50,493 bases of DNA from Microgenomates group bacterium GW2011_GWC1_46_15 (GCA_001002285.1 LCLX01000005.1:1-50493), one strand, 5' to 3'; positions 1 through 9,168 are shown, numbered from the stretch's first letter. Notes: a model not told the origin generated them from the letters alone. Numbers and translations: made by a program.

Positions 1-1
1 C

Positions 2-99
2 TTGAAGGAATCTGAGTTCAGATGGAATTATCGGAAACAAATGTACAAAGTAATGCTTAAAAAGCTGAGAGAAAGTCCGCTTTAAGTTTACTAGCCCCT
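2..99. repeat. Left copy of 98-bp terminal inverted repeat
   Basis: Bases 2-99 are the exact reverse complement of 50396-50493; identity ends at base 100. Read on the minus strand this copy holds the last codons of the small ORF found at the right end plus its 3' flank, including a short hairpin (ATCTG, 4-nt loop, CAGAT). Either a dispersed repeat at which assembly stopped, or a chimeric/fold-back join. The gene content is chromosomal, so a linear-replicon terminus is unlikely. Confidence 0.9.
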
Positions 100-660
100 G
101 ACCAAATTACAACCAACAGCACGACTACGAGTAATTTTTGCATCTTTTGGTCCTTTGCCCTCCACGAAAACAACCCCCCCTGGAACAAGCAAGTGATCTA
201 ACTCAAAAGCGAGTTTATACATTGTCGTATCATCAATATGCAAAGCGCTCCTTGCGTAAAAAGCATCAACTGACTCGGGGATATCCGTAAGTGGAAAACA
301 TCCCCGACCTATATCCCATAAAATTGGAGTAACCATCTCGACTACCATCTGTTCTATTGCCAACTCCTTCATCTGCTCCAATGCTACATCAGAAAAATCG
401 ATAGCCAATACATTATGCCCAAGAGACGCCCAATACCGCGCATCTCGCCCGTTGGCAGAACCAACTTCCAGAATAGTCGACCCCTTTTTTAAATGTTGGG
501 AAAACTCTATAGCAGAATTATTAGGAGTAAATTTTAGGGACTCACTACCCTCTAGTGCCAAGCCACGCGTAGCATGCTGACGGTTCCATAACTGTCTCTG
601 GTCTGGTATTTCATGATTATATCTGGACATAAGGCGTAATTCTACACATTCACACGACAT
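91..660 (-). CDS. Class I SAM-dependent methyltransferase, 3'-truncated at the repeat
   Basis: Encodes 189 aa with a Rossmann methyltransferase core: motif I ILEVGSANGRDARYW near residue 64, then an acidic strand end (LAIDFS), and a later motif LLVPGGVVFVEGK. It resembles small TehB/UbiE-type methyltransferases; the substrate cannot be told. The reading frame ends at a TAG lying inside the 98-bp repeat: the last native-looking residues are GCNLV, then RG and stop come from repeat sequence. Methyltransferases of this fold usually continue past this point, so the C-terminus is probably lost. The start is uncertain: ATG at 660 has a weak upstream TATAAC-like -10, and a second ATG lies 10 codons in. 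It is divergent from the glycan locus and looks more AT-rich than it. Confidence 0.7.
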   Translation of the reverse strand: MSCECVELRLMSRYNHEIPDQRQLWNRQHATRGLALEGSESLKFTPNNSAIEFSQHLKKGSTILEVGSANGRDARYWASLGHNVLAIDFSDVALEQMKELAIEQMVVEMVTPILWDIGRGCFPLTDIPESVDAFYARSALHIDDTTMYKLAFELDHLLVPGGVVFVEGKGPKDAKITRSRAVGCNLVRG

Positions 661-724
661 CAGTCAATAAGTTATAGGATATTATCTCCTACATCAATCA
701 AAGTGAAGATAGGTTTTGCCATGC

Positions 725-730
725 TACACT
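725..730 (+). promoter_or_regulatory. Extended -10 element (TGCTACACT) of leaderless type
   Basis: TACACT preceded by TGc lies 6 nt before ATG 737, where no Shine-Dalgarno is seen. The spacing puts the expected transcription start at or next to the start codon. No good -35 is visible. Confidence 0.45.
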
Positions 731-736
731 TTATAT

Positions 737-2209
737 ATGAAAAAGTCTGGGTTACTCCTCAGCATCCTTCTTCTCGCCTTTCTCGTCCGCCTTGTTCTTC
801 TCAATCAATCTTTTTGGCTTGATGAAGCCGCGCAAGCACTAGAAAGTATTCGGCCGTTTTCACACCAACTGCAGATTAGGTATGACTTCCAACCACCGTT
901 ATACCATGTGTTCGTTCACTTCCTCACCAAAGTTTCTGTTAAAGAATGGTGGCTCCGTAGTCTTTCCCTGCTGGCGGGGGTGGGAACGGTGTATCTGACC
1001 TATTTGATTGGCATTGAAACAAGTGAAAATAAGAAAAAAGGTGTTGTCGTTGGGTTATTGGCAAGCCTATTTCTTTCACTTTCTGTCATCCATATTTTCT
1101 ATTCTCAGGAACTTCGGCCATACGCGCTGGCGGCGTGGTGGGGGACGCTTTCGTGGTATGTTTTGCTCAAGCGCAACCAAAACAAAACCACTCAATTAGT
1201 ATTTACGATATCTTCACTTGCAGGAATCTACACGATGTATGTGTATCCGTTCCTTTTATTTTCCCAGGCAGCATATGTGTTTTTTCACACGAAATCTTTA
1301 TGGAAACAGATGGTCCGCTCACTAGGAATCATCGCGCTTTTCTCGCTCCCCCTCGCGCCGCTTTTCTTCAACCAACTACACATTGGGACACAATTGAGAG
1401 TCCAACTCCCGGGGTGGGAACAGGTGGTAAGCCTGCCTCAATGGAAAGCACTCCCGCTTGTCGGGGTAAAGTTTTTGTCGGGATTGGATAAAGTATCGTT
1501 TTCTACTGTGCTTAGCAGTATCTATGCCATTGGGCCATTGATACTTGTGGGAGCACTAAGTATGTGGTTTTTCCTCAAGAAAAAAACGTCGACACCCATC
1601 GCACCATACCTCTACTGGTTCGGCGTTTCTATCCTCACGGCTTGGCTTGTTTCGTTTATTGTACCGGTCATTCAGCCCAAGCGCGTGTTATTTGCGCTCC
1701 CCGCAATGTACCTCTTGATCGCATATATGGCTATGGAGCTTCCCGTACGGTACAAAAAAACATTTATTGTACTTTTTATGATTCTGCAAGTTTGGATGAT
1801 CGGGTCATACTGGACCAAGCCAGCGAATCACCGCGAAGACTGGCGGGGTGCCGTAACAACGCTGCATGCACAGTTTCCCACCGACTCCACAATTATTGTA
1901 TTTGGTTCGTACGAGCCGTTTGCGCCGTGGATTTGGTATGAACGCACGGCACCCCTAAAGTTCCGCACGCTCCCGGTTGCTTCGGTTCGCAGCGTAACTC
2001 CTCAAGACGTCGAAAAAAACATGCCAACCGTTTTGCCCTATACACATGTGTTAGTGTTCGACTATCTCCGTGATCTCACCGATCCATCCCGCGGTATCGA
2101 GCGCTGGCTGGAAAGCCACGGATACAAAGGGGTGGCTTCTCTGGATACTACAAATATTGGGTTTATCCGGCAGTATGAAAAACAGCAGTTTCTCTCGAGT
2201 GGCCAATAG
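737..2209 (+). CDS. GT39/ArnT-like polyprenyl-phosphate-sugar glycosyltransferase
   Basis: 490 aa multi-pass membrane protein. After the first membrane segment comes the acidic pair of the GT39/ArnT/PMT fold (NQSFWLDEAAQAL), the expected catalytic aspartate position in the first outer loop, followed by about ten hydrophobic helices and a soluble C-terminal domain. Such enzymes move a sugar from a polyprenyl-phosphate carrier to a lipid, glycan or protein on the outer membrane face. I chose ATG 737 (MKKSGLLLS) over the tracked ATG 716 because 737 begins the positively charged flank of the first helix and sits 6 nt after a -10 element. It is the first + strand gene of the glycan locus. Acceptor and sugar are unknown. 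Confidence 0.75.
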   Translation: MKKSGLLLSILLLAFLVRLVLLNQSFWLDEAAQALESIRPFSHQLQIRYDFQPPLYHVFVHFLTKVSVKEWWLRSLSLLAGVGTVYLTYLIGIETSENKKKGVVVGLLASLFLSLSVIHIFYSQELRPYALAAWWGTLSWYVLLKRNQNKTTQLVFTISSLAGIYTMYVYPFLLFSQAAYVFFHTKSLWKQMVRSLGIIALFSLPLAPLFFNQLHIGTQLRVQLPGWEQVVSLPQWKALPLVGVKFLSGLDKVSFSTVLSSIYAIGPLILVGALSMWFFLKKKTSTPIAPYLYWFGVSILTAWLVSFIVPVIQPKRVLFALPAMYLLIAYMAMELPVRYKKTFIVLFMILQVWMIGSYWTKPANHREDWRGAVTTLHAQFPTDSTIIVFGSYEPFAPWIWYERTAPLKFRTLPVASVRSVTPQDVEKNMPTVLPYTHVLVFDYLRDLTDPSRGIERWLESHGYKGVASLDTTNIGFIRQYEKQQFLSSGQ

Positions 2210-2228
2210 CACGAAAGTACCTGTTCTC

Positions 2229-2257
2229 AAGACAAACGTGGCTCAATCCGCTACAAT
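2229..2257 (+). promoter_or_regulatory. Promoter AAGACA-17-TACAAT, leaderless spacing
   Basis: TACAAT at 2252-2257 with AAGACA 17 nt upstream, and only 6 nt between the -10 and ATG 2264. No ribosome site precedes the ATG. Confidence 0.5.
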
Positions 2258-2263
2258 ACGTCT

Positions 2264-3367
2264 ATGCAGATGCGTGTTGGCATAGACATCAGCGCGATTC
2301 AGTACAACAGGGGGGTGTCGCGGTATACCTCCAATCTGGTGCGCGCGCTTTATGAGCACAAACATGATGTGGCACTCAAACTCTTTGGCGCCTCGTTCCG
2401 CCAGCGCGCGGTCCTTCAAACATTTGCAAAAAAAACCTGTCCAACCGCGCTTTCCCGTATTCTCCCGCACCCTGCTCGTATCATGGATATCGTGTGGAAT
2501 CAGTTTCATGTGTTTTCTCCAGAGCGCCTCCTTGGTAAAATGGACGTGTTTCACTCTTGGGAAGTTCAGCCGCCACTTCAGCACGCGGCGCTGGTAAGTA
2601 CGATTCATGACTTGGCGATGCTCCGTTTCCCTAAAACGACCGATCCAACCGTTCTTGCCATGAACGAGCGCTCATGGAAATATCTCAAAAAAGAAGCCAA
2701 GGCGGTTATCGCGGTTTCTGAAGTAACAAAAAAGGACATTATTGAACTTTTACAGATTGATCCATCAAAAGTTTTTGTCGTACATGAAGCATTGACCGAA
2801 GAATCACAACAAAAAGTTTCGGTTGAACGGAAAAAAGAACTTCTCGCATTTTTTGGTCTTATAAAACCATACTTTCTCTTTGTCGGCACGATTGAACCAC
2901 GTAAAAACCTCAAGCGATTGATCCAGGCTTGGCAGCCAATGAAAAAGGAGTACGACCTTGTGATTGCGGGTGCCGCGGGATGGGAAAACATTACACAGGA
3001 AGATGGTTTGCGCATTGTTGGCACCGTCACCAACGAAGAGTTGGTCGCGCTCTACGCAGGCGCGGAACTTCTCGCGTATCCATCGCTCTACGAAGGATTT
3101 GGTTTGCCGATCCTTGACGCGTTTTACCACGGGATTCCGGTTGTAACTTCGAATGTTTCAAGCATGCCAGAGCTTGCGGGTGATGCTGCGGTGCTGGTGA
3201 ATCCGCACGAAGTTGAGAGCATCACGATTGGCCTCAAACGCGCGTTGGAGAAAAAGAGTTACTTTACAGAAAAGGGAAAACAACGGCTTCAACAATTTTC
3301 TTGGGAAAAAGCGGCGAAACAAACCATTGAGGTGTACAGAAAGGCAAGCGATGCGCATAGGAATTAA
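2264..3367 (+). CDS. GT4-family glycosyltransferase (GT-B fold)
   Basis: 367 aa. The N-terminal Rossmann domain opens RVGIDISAI and carries STIHDLAM; the C-terminal domain has FVGTIEPRKNL, the phosphate-binding region of GT4 enzymes, and the donor-site signature YPSLYEGFGLPILDAF (E-x7-E). These retaining enzymes use nucleotide-sugars at the cytoplasmic membrane face; the group includes mannosyl- and rhamnosyltransferases, but specificity cannot be read here. ATG 2264 fits the leaderless promoter; the ATG two codons later is an alternative. The 3' end overlaps the next glycosyltransferase by 17 nt, so the two are co-transcribed. Confidence 0.85.
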   Translation: MQMRVGIDISAIQYNRGVSRYTSNLVRALYEHKHDVALKLFGASFRQRAVLQTFAKKTCPTALSRILPHPARIMDIVWNQFHVFSPERLLGKMDVFHSWEVQPPLQHAALVSTIHDLAMLRFPKTTDPTVLAMNERSWKYLKKEAKAVIAVSEVTKKDIIELLQIDPSKVFVVHEALTEESQQKVSVERKKELLAFFGLIKPYFLFVGTIEPRKNLKRLIQAWQPMKKEYDLVIAGAAGWENITQEDGLRIVGTVTNEELVALYAGAELLAYPSLYEGFGLPILDAFYHGIPVVTSNVSSMPELAGDAAVLVNPHEVESITIGLKRALEKKSYFTEKGKQRLQQFSWEKAAKQTIEVYRKASDAHRN

Positions 3368-4493
3368 CGCCTACGAGGCAAATGTTGCCAACCGTGTTGG
3401 AAGCAACGAGTTTGCGTACCAAGTACTCATTCACCTCGAGAAGCTTTTGCGCGATGATGACGTTATTATCTACTTGCCATCACCCCCTTTGCAGGATATG
3501 CCGAAATCAAGAAAAGGATGGATGTACGCCGTTATTCCACCAGCAGGTTTGTGGTCGGTATGGCGCCTGCCGCTCGCACTATTGAGGAAAAAATTATTTG
3601 GAAAATCGTTTGATGTATTTTTTTCGCTTGGCCATTACGCTCCGCTCATCTGCCCGTTCCCCAGCGTTATTTCGATTATGGACTTGGCGTATGAAAAGTT
3701 TCCGCAGTTTTTCAAGAAAAGCGATGTGATGAAACTGAAAGTATTCACCCGCGCGAGCGTTAAAAAAGCCGCGCACATGATCGCAATTTCTCAGCACACG
3801 AAACAGGACTTGGTCAAACTGTACGGCGTTTCGGCAAATCATATTACGGTCGCGTATCCCGGAGTTGAAGAACACCAACTCGTTGGTTCATCTGTGCGCA
3901 TTTTGCAGGGATTAAAAGTGCGGGAGCCATACATTGTATACGTCGGCACGATTCAGCCACGGAAAAATATTGCCCGATTGGTGAAAGCGTTTGAGAAAGT
4001 GAAACAGAAAAAAAAGTATGCCGATCTTTCACTCGTGATTGCTGGCAAGGTAGGGTGGATGGCTGATGACGTGATGCACGCGATTCAACATAGTCTCGTC
4101 AAACATCACGTTAAGCTTCTTGGCTTTGTTACAGAGGAGCAAAAATTGACGTTGTACAAACATGCGGTAGCGGCGGTTCTTGTTGGATTGTATGAAGGAT
4201 TTGGCATTCCTCCACTGGAAGCGATGCTGGCAGGAACGGTGCCTCTCGTATCCAACACCGCGAGTTTACCAGAGGTAGTTGGCGGTACTGGTGTTCAAGT
4301 TGACCCGCTCAATAGTGACGACATTGCGCGAGGCATTGAAGAAGTTCTAGAATATACTACACGCCAACGCCAGGAAATGATCGCGCAGGGGAAAGTACAA
4401 GCAAGTCAATTTTCTTGGGAGAACACCGCGTTGCGCGTTGCACGAGTTTTACATGAAGTAGGGGCGCGCCAAATAGGAGGAAAAACAGCATGA
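3351..4493 (+). CDS. GT4-family glycosyltransferase
   Basis: 380 aa, paralogous to the preceding gene: MRIGINAYEAN at the N-terminus, VISIMDLAYEKFP, then YVGTIQPRKNIARL and the E-x7-E donor motif LYEGFGIPPLEAM. The ORF track begins at 3213, but the first 46 codons overlap the previous gene and show no glycosyltransferase features; ATG 3351 matches the N-terminus typical of the family. It overlaps the preceding gene by 17 nt and the next by 4 nt. Predicted cytoplasmic or membrane-associated sugar transfer in surface glycan assembly; sugar unknown. Confidence 0.85.
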   Translation: MRIGINAYEANVANRVGSNEFAYQVLIHLEKLLRDDDVIIYLPSPPLQDMPKSRKGWMYAVIPPAGLWSVWRLPLALLRKKLFGKSFDVFFSLGHYAPLICPFPSVISIMDLAYEKFPQFFKKSDVMKLKVFTRASVKKAAHMIAISQHTKQDLVKLYGVSANHITVAYPGVEEHQLVGSSVRILQGLKVREPYIVYVGTIQPRKNIARLVKAFEKVKQKKKYADLSLVIAGKVGWMADDVMHAIQHSLVKHHVKLLGFVTEEQKLTLYKHAVAAVLVGLYEGFGIPPLEAMLAGTVPLVSNTASLPEVVGGTGVQVDPLNSDDIARGIEEVLEYTTRQRQEMIAQGKVQASQFSWENTALRVARVLHEVGARQIGGKTA

Positions 4494-5095
4494 GTTCACC
4501 GTTTACAGATCGCATGGGCCGTCCACTATCCTGGAGTGAGGCCGTTCAAAAAATTGCAGTAAGGTTCTACAACTATTGGCTGGAACTTGTGACAGGTTTC
4601 CTCTGGTATATTGTTGGCGCTATGCCGTCCCACGTTGTCCGCCGGTTTTTCTACAGAATGTCGGGTGTCCAAATTGGCAAGGGCTCCACAATTCACATGT
4701 TCGCGCGGTTTTATGATCCCACACACGTGCGGATTGGTGAAGGAACACTCATTGGTGATCAAGTAGTGCTAGACGGTAGGGCGTCGTTAACCATTGGGAA
4801 TCACGTAGATGTTGGAACGGGCGTCATGTTTTTTAACGCGGAACACGATCTTCGCACCGATGATTTTCGCCCAATCGAAGAACCTATTGAGGTTGGCGAC
4901 TACGTGTTTATTGGTCCGCGCGCGATCATTCTTCCGGGAGTCAAAATTGGCAAAGGTGCAGTTGTTGCGGCAGGTGCGGTAGTGACAAAAGATGTGCTCG
5001 CAATGAGTATTGTTGGTGGTGTTCCTGCCAAAGAGATTGGAAAACGGTCTGGGGAACTCAAGTATCGGCTTGGGAGACCACGCCTTTTCCAATAG
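4490..5095 (+). CDS. Left-handed beta-helix acyltransferase (WbbJ/maltose O-acetyltransferase type)
   Basis: 201 aa with hexapeptide repeats ([LIV]-G-x4): IGKGSTIHM, IGEGTLIGDQ, IGNHVDVGTG, VGDYVFIGPRAIILPGVKIGKGAVVAAGAVVTKDV. The histidine in FFNAEHD fits the catalytic His of the xenobiotic/maltose acetyltransferase family. The N-terminal 60 residues include a hydrophobic stretch (LVTGFLWYIVGAM) that may bind the membrane. Likely O-acetylates a sugar of the glycan. ATGA overlap with the previous gene; a strong ribosome site (AGGAGG) precedes ATG 4490. Confidence 0.85.
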   Translation: MSSPFTDRMGRPLSWSEAVQKIAVRFYNYWLELVTGFLWYIVGAMPSHVVRRFFYRMSGVQIGKGSTIHMFARFYDPTHVRIGEGTLIGDQVVLDGRASLTIGNHVDVGTGVMFFNAEHDLRTDDFRPIEEPIEVGDYVFIGPRAIILPGVKIGKGAVVAAGAVVTKDVLAMSIVGGVPAKEIGKRSGELKYRLGRPRLFQ

Positions 5096-5129
5096 TGTGT
5101 GTAATCCGCGTCCCGTAAAGAAAGTGAGC

Positions 5130-6041
5130 ATGCCTACAGAAGTTTCTATTATCATCGTGTCGTACAACACAAAAGCGCTCACAAAACAGGCAGTGGCGGC
5201 GGCGTACGCATCGTCCCAAACACATGGTCTTGAGGTGATTGTCGTAGATAACGGTTCCACTGATGGTTCTCAAGAGGCACTCAAAAAAGCCTTTCCCATG
5301 CTCGTGTTGATTCAGCAAAAAACCAACGGAGGATTTTCTCAGGCGAATAATCGTGGGGCGCAAGAAGCAAAAGGGAAGTATCTGTTCTTCTTAAACTCGG
5401 ATACAGAAATAGAACAGGGAGCTACCGATGTGTTGGTAAAAGAGCTTGAACGGTCAAGTAAAGTCGGCATCGTAAGTGGGATGTTGCTCAATGAAGATGG
5501 GTCGGTCCAACCTCAAGGAGGCGCGCTTCCGAATCTTCTCAATATTAAGGCGTGGATGATGTTTGTGGATGACTTTCCTTTGGTAAATAGGCTTTTTCTG
5601 CCATACCAGCAAAGCCGTTCTTCCTACTTTACCGCCAGGCACCAGATGGGGTGGATAGGCGGTACCGCGGTTATGATGCGTAAAACGGTATTTTCACAGA
5701 TCGGAGCGTGGGATGAGCATATCTTTCTGTACGGAGAGGATATTGAGCTCTGTTTACGCCTGCACAAGGCCGGATTTTTGTCTGTTTATACTCCGGAAGC
5801 AAAGATTGTCCACCTCAAGCACCAAAGCGCTGGAGCAGAGCGGGCGGCCAAGGGGGAGGTTGAAGGGCTTTTGTATATCTGGAAGAAGCACTTTCCCGCC
5901 TGGCAGTTACCTTTTCTCCGTCTGATTTTGCTCACCGGCGCATGGTTACGCATCCTTATTTTTGGTATACTGCTCGGTGATGACGAAAAAAAGCGCACCT
6001 ACACCGAGATTGCACGCTCTTTGGCAGTGGCTGGACGATAA
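5130..6041 (+). CDS. GT2-family glycosyltransferase (WbbL/rhamnosyltransferase-like)
   Basis: 303 aa, GT-A fold. The N-terminus VSIIIVSYNTKALT, DNGSTDGS, NNRGAQEAKGKYLFFLNSDTE (metal-binding DxD-like) and a late GEDIELCLRLHKAG motif are the standard features of WbbL-type inverting transferases. A C-terminal hydrophobic segment (LPFLRLILLTGAWLRILIFGILL) likely anchors it to the membrane. The track starts at 5010, but the 40 extra residues overlap the acyltransferase gene and lack family features, so I use ATG 5130. Its 3' end overlaps the next gene, whose promoter lies inside it. Confidence 0.85.
   Translation: MPTEVSIIIVSYNTKALTKQAVAAAYASSQTHGLEVIVVDNGSTDGSQEALKKAFPMLVLIQQKTNGGFSQANNRGAQEAKGKYLFFLNSDTEIEQGATDVLVKELERSSKVGIVSGMLLNEDGSVQPQGGALPNLLNIKAWMMFVDDFPLVNRLFLPYQQSRSSYFTARHQMGWIGGTAVMMRKTVFSQIGAWDEHIFLYGEDIELCLRLHKAGFLSVYTPEAKIVHLKHQSAGAERAAKGEVEGLLYIWKKHFPAWQLPFLRLILLTGAWLRILIFGILLGDDEKKRTYTEIARSLAVAGR
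5966..5971 (+). promoter_or_regulatory. -10 element TATACT inside the GT2 gene
   Basis: TATACT lies exactly 8 nt before ATG 5980, within the end of the upstream coding region, with no Shine-Dalgarno at the start. This is the same spacing as at rplU and at the lipoprotein gene near 46109. Suggests a leaderless internal transcript. Confidence 0.45.
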
Positions 6042-7710
6042 AAAAGTTCTCTTTGCGCTTACCGCGTTTTTGTTTGCGCTTATTCCTCTCTACCCAAAAC
6101 TTCCGCTTGCAGACCTCATTACGGGCTATATTGTCCGCCTCCGACTTGAGGACTTAATTATTGGCATAGCGGGTGTTGTCTGGCTTATTCAGCTCATTCG
6201 GAGAAAAATCAGCCTCAAAACGCCACTTACCATCATCATTACGCTGTATCTTTTGGTGGGACTCGCATCGTCTTACTCGGCGGTGTTTGTGCTTTATACG
6301 GTTCCGGTTCCAATCAACATGAAGCCATCTATCATCAAAATGATCACAACACAAAGTTTGCCGCTCGAGTTGTTCCATGTCGCAAAACTTCTTTTGCATT
6401 ACTTCCGCCGCGTCGAGTATTTTGCGCTCTTTTTTATTGCGTATGCCGCGATAAAAGAAAAGCAGCAGGTTAAAAAATTGATCGCAATTTTTTCGATTTC
6501 TGCACTTCTTGTCGCGGTGTATGGGTTTGGACAGAAGTACTTGTATTGGCCGGTGTACTCGACAATGAATAGGGAGTTTAGCAAGGGCCTTCGGTTGTAT
6601 CTTACGGAACACGCGCGTGTACAATCTACGTTTGGCGGACACTACGACTTTGCTGCGTATCTGGTGATGGCGCTTCCGCTGGTTCTTTCCCTTTTCTTTT
6701 ACTTTAAGAATAGAAACACAAAAATACTGTTGGCGGTTACATATCTCTTGAGTTTGTGGGGGTTGATGATGACCTCTTCCCGGTCCTCATTTCTTGCCTA
6801 TGTTGCGGCAATTACAATCGTGCTTGTATTGTTCGCGTTTCGCAAGGGACTTATTTGGTTTTTGACTCGAGCAGCGGTGGTGTATGGATGCACCGCGGTG
6901 TTCTTTTATATGTTCGGCGACTTAAGTCAGCGGTTTAGCCAAATTTTTACCGGTAGCGGAGCGCTCGACACATTTCAGACGACGGTTGAAGAAATCAAAA
7001 CAAAGGCACAACAGCCGTTTGTTGAGCCGCCAAAAGATGGTATTTCTATTGATGATGTAGCAAAAGCGGCCGCGGAAGCGGAGAAAATAGCTGCAAAAAA
7101 ACCGGTTATTGACCAAAGCGACACGCAACCAACCCCAGTTGAACCACTTCCCCCGGATGTGTTTGTTGATGTTCCCGCAGAAGTGATAACGACGACTTCT
7201 CCAACGGGCAAAGAGGTAACGGTGGAAATTCCGCGCGTGTTTTCTGAAAACGCGCACCGCCTTGGCCTTTCCGCGGCGATCCGTTTGGATACGTTGTGGC
7301 CATTCGCGATCCGTGGCTTCCTCCGCAACCCGTGGCTCGGGTCGGGTTACTCAACGCTCACGAAGTACACAAATCTTGAGTTTACGGAAGCAGAGTCCAC
7401 AGACAACGATTTTCTCCGCACGCTTGGGGAAACGGGGGCGCTTGGGTTTATCACGTTCTACGGAGTCATGGTTGTCGCGCTTGTTTCAACATGGAGAGCG
7501 GTGTGGAAAACGGATGACGCGTATCTGTCTGTTCTCGCCATTGCGTTTACCGCGGCAACGGTTGGTCTGCTGATTAACGCGGTCTACATTGACGTATTTA
7601 TCTCTTCAAAAGTGATCCAAGTGTACTGGATCTTTACTGCCCTTGTCCTTGCGTACGCGAAGCTTTCGGTCCGTCCGGAGCAAAAGGCGGTAAGCAAGGC
7701 AAAAGCTTGA
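5980..7710 (+). CDS. O-antigen ligase/polymerase-like membrane protein (Wzy_C)
   Basis: 576 aa, about 12 hydrophobic segments. A central LMMTSSRSSFLAYVAA segment and a late extracytoplasmic stretch FLRNPWLGSGYSTL followed by DNDFLRTLGETGALGF match the Wzy_C pattern of O-antigen ligases and related polymerases, which join polyprenyl-linked glycan to an acceptor outside the membrane. Unusually, the large outer loop holds roughly 110 hydrophilic, Pro/Ala/Glu/Lys-rich residues (about 330-430) before the Wzy_C motifs, which accounts for much of the extra length. Start chosen at ATG 5980 (MTKKSAPTP) because of the -10 element 8 nt upstream; the tracked ATG 5962 is six codons earlier. Ends in TGA. 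Whether it ligates or polymerises is open. Confidence 0.8.
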   Translation: MTKKSAPTPRLHALWQWLDDKKVLFALTAFLFALIPLYPKLPLADLITGYIVRLRLEDLIIGIAGVVWLIQLIRRKISLKTPLTIIITLYLLVGLASSYSAVFVLYTVPVPINMKPSIIKMITTQSLPLELFHVAKLLLHYFRRVEYFALFFIAYAAIKEKQQVKKLIAIFSISALLVAVYGFGQKYLYWPVYSTMNREFSKGLRLYLTEHARVQSTFGGHYDFAAYLVMALPLVLSLFFYFKNRNTKILLAVTYLLSLWGLMMTSSRSSFLAYVAAITIVLVLFAFRKGLIWFLTRAAVVYGCTAVFFYMFGDLSQRFSQIFTGSGALDTFQTTVEEIKTKAQQPFVEPPKDGISIDDVAKAAAEAEKIAAKKPVIDQSDTQPTPVEPLPPDVFVDVPAEVITTTSPTGKEVTVEIPRVFSENAHRLGLSAAIRLDTLWPFAIRGFLRNPWLGSGYSTLTKYTNLEFTEAESTDNDFLRTLGETGALGFITFYGVMVVALVSTWRAVWKTDDAYLSVLAIAFTAATVGLLINAVYIDVFISSKVIQVYWIFTALVLAYAKLSVRPEQKAVSKAKA

Positions 7711-7713
7711 GGT

Positions 7714-9156
7714 ATGAAACACCACTCTTTCGTCGCAGAGTTTGTTATTGTAAGTATTCTTCTTGTCCTCACGCTCTTCCCGCGCCTGTACCGCATCACA
7801 TATCCATTAACCGATTGGCATTCATGGCGGCAGGCGGACACCGCTTCGGTTACGCGCGAGTTTGTCAAACATGGCATTGATCTTTTGCATCCAACGTTCC
7901 AGGATTTATCGAACATCCAGTCAAACATGGAAAACCCGCAGGGGTACCGGATGGTGGAGTTTCCGCTGTTAAACGCGGGAACGGCACTCTTAATAAGCAC
8001 ATTTCATCTTGAAAAAAACGAAGTGATTGTAGGGCGATCGGTTTCTATTTTCTTTTCACTTATTACTGCACTGTGTATTTACGTGATTGGCCGCAATCTG
8101 ACAAACAAACGAGTTGGTGTTCTTGCTACACTTCTTTTTGCATTTCTCCCGTACTCTGTCTACTATGGGCGGACCATTTTGCCCGATGTTCCCATGCTTT
8201 CGTTCGCGATGGTGGCGTTTGTATTCCATATGGTATGGCTGCGGAGTAAAAACCATGGGCGGATATGGTATCTCCTTTCTTTGGTGAGTTTTGCTGTTGC
8301 ACTACTGTTAAAACCATTTGTTCTTGTGTTTGCGTTGGTGTTTGCCGCGCTTGCCGTTCAAGAAAAAGGGAAGAAAGCGTTGGTCTTGCCGGGCATGTAT
8401 CTTTTCCCACTTCTTGCCCTGGCGCCGTTTGTGCTGTGGCGGCAGTGGATGACGCAGTATCCCGCAGGTATTCCAGGGTCATCTTGGTTGTTTAACGAAA
8501 CGGACCTCCGGTTTACCGGCGCGTTCTGGCATTGGCTGTTCGAGGTACGTGTATCTTCACTCATCTTAGGTATTGGACTGATTGTTCCGTGTGTGATGGG
8601 GTTGGTGAGAAAAGGAAAAGATTGGCTTGTATACACTGCTTGGGCCATCGCGATGTTTACGTATCTTTCCATTGTGGCTGGCGGAAACATCCGGCACGAC
8701 TACTACCAAATTATGCTGATTCCATTCTTGGTATTAACCGTCGCGCGTGGCATGGATACATTGCTGCGTTTACCCAGTACGTTTGTACACCCACTGGCAG
8801 TAAAAGCGAGTTTGGTTCTTTTGACAGCATTCTCGATCTTTGTTTCGTGGTACGTTGTTCGCGGATACTTTAACGTGAATAAGTGGGAGCTTACAGAAGC
8901 GGGCCAAGCCATTGACCGTTTAACTCCGCCAGACGCAAAAGTAATCGCTCCGTATGGAGCAGATACCGCGTTTTTATTCCAAACAAACCGCACAGGGTGG
9001 CCGGTGGACGGGGAAATTGAAAAACGCATTACGCAGGGCGCGACATACTACTCGAGTATTACGTATGATGATGAAACAAACGCAATGATGAAAACGTACC
9101 AGGTTATAGAAAAAACACCAAGATACGTGATTGTGAAGCTACAAAAACACCTGTAG
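7714..9156 (+). CDS. GT39/ArnT-like membrane glycosyltransferase
   Basis: 480 aa, second GT39-type protein of the locus. It starts with a membrane segment followed by the short acidic loop motif DWHSWRQADTAS (aspartate at the expected catalytic position), then a FPLLNAGTALL region, FLPYSVYYGRTILPDVPM, and about ten further hydrophobic helices; the last 90 residues are soluble. Predicted to transfer a sugar from a polyprenyl phosphate to an acceptor outside the cytoplasm. It starts 3 nt after the ligase-like gene and is surely co-transcribed with it. Confidence 0.8.
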   Translation: MKHHSFVAEFVIVSILLVLTLFPRLYRITYPLTDWHSWRQADTASVTREFVKHGIDLLHPTFQDLSNIQSNMENPQGYRMVEFPLLNAGTALLISTFHLEKNEVIVGRSVSIFFSLITALCIYVIGRNLTNKRVGVLATLLFAFLPYSVYYGRTILPDVPMLSFAMVAFVFHMVWLRSKNHGRIWYLLSLVSFAVALLLKPFVLVFALVFAALAVQEKGKKALVLPGMYLFPLLALAPFVLWRQWMTQYPAGIPGSSWLFNETDLRFTGAFWHWLFEVRVSSLILGIGLIVPCVMGLVRKGKDWLVYTAWAIAMFTYLSIVAGGNIRHDYYQIMLIPFLVLTVARGMDTLLRLPSTFVHPLAVKASLVLLTAFSIFVSWYVVRGYFNVNKWELTEAGQAIDRLTPPDAKVIAPYGADTAFLFQTNRTGWPVDGEIEKRITQGATYYSSITYDDETNAMMKTYQVIEKTPRYVIVKLQKHL

Positions 9157-9168
9157 TAGAGGATCTCT

